From: Lentzea aerocolonigenes
Lineage (GTDB): Bacteria; Actinomycetota; Actinomycetes; Mycobacteriales; Pseudonocardiaceae
Length of the DNA stretch: 6,189 nucleotides
Assembly: GCF_000955955.1 (NCBI RefSeq)
Contig: NZ_JYJG01000228.1
Span: forward strand, 1 to 6,189
Reading direction: 5' to 3'
The notes beneath the pieces were generated by a model. That model worked only from the letters and a program-made list of their open reading frames with translations. It was not told where the DNA came from and did not search any database. Each line of letters begins with the position of its first letter. Positions within the stretch are counted from its first letter, which is position 1. The position numbers were made by a program, and so were the translations under genes. Positions 6,188-6,189 of the stretch are shown piece by piece.

Positions 6188-6189
6188 TG

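Noticed and set aside
6184..6189. ATGATG at the right edge, the first ATG overlapping the regulator stop codon
   Set aside because: It could begin a coupled next gene, but only two codons are visible and no Shine-Dalgarno site was evident, so no gene is called.

Overview
The window is high-GC DNA with strong G/C bias at third codon positions, GTG starts, Shine-Dalgarno sites of the GGAGG type and stop/start-overlapping genes. All of this fits an actinomycete, probably a mycelial soil type such as a pseudonocardiale or streptomycete; the genus cannot be fixed from the sequence. It holds five complete protein genes on the + strand and one incomplete gene on the - strand. No RNA genes, insertion sequences or CRISPR arrays were seen.

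Layout. Positions 1-932 (- strand) carry the N-terminal 310 codons of a secreted multidomain protein: signal peptide, discoidin/F5-8C-type carbohydrate-binding module, then fibronectin type III repeats. The rest runs off the left edge. Positions 933-1138 are the divergent intergenic region, with a candidate promoter (1040-1069) and a near-palindromic LacI-family operator around an AAACGTTT core (1089-1104). Positions 1139-5089 are a tightly packed ABC importer operon: lipoprotein solute-binding protein, TOBE-containing ATPase, and two 6-TM permeases. The last three genes each start inside the stop codon of the gene before (GTGA, ATGA, ATGA). Positions 5090-5203 hold two copies of the palindrome GACCTGT-N3-ACAGGTC with centres 42 bp apart. 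Positions 5204-6187 encode a LacI/GalR-family repressor.

How it fits together. The simplest reading is a self-contained, substrate-inducible uptake locus. The LacI-type protein would bind the operator in the 5' untranslated region of the importer operon and release it when the imported compound, or a product of it, is present. LacI control and the divergent carbohydrate-binding protein point to a sugar or sugar derivative. The gene order with its own ATPase and the AfuB/PotB-like permeases leave other substrates open (sugar phosphates, phosphonates, polyamines).

The points most worth following up are the twin palindromes before the repressor gene, which can also pair with each other as one 19-bp RNA stem, and a rare TTA leucine codon at position 7 of the first operon gene. 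No clearly unprecedented system is visible; the rest is recognisable transport and regulation.
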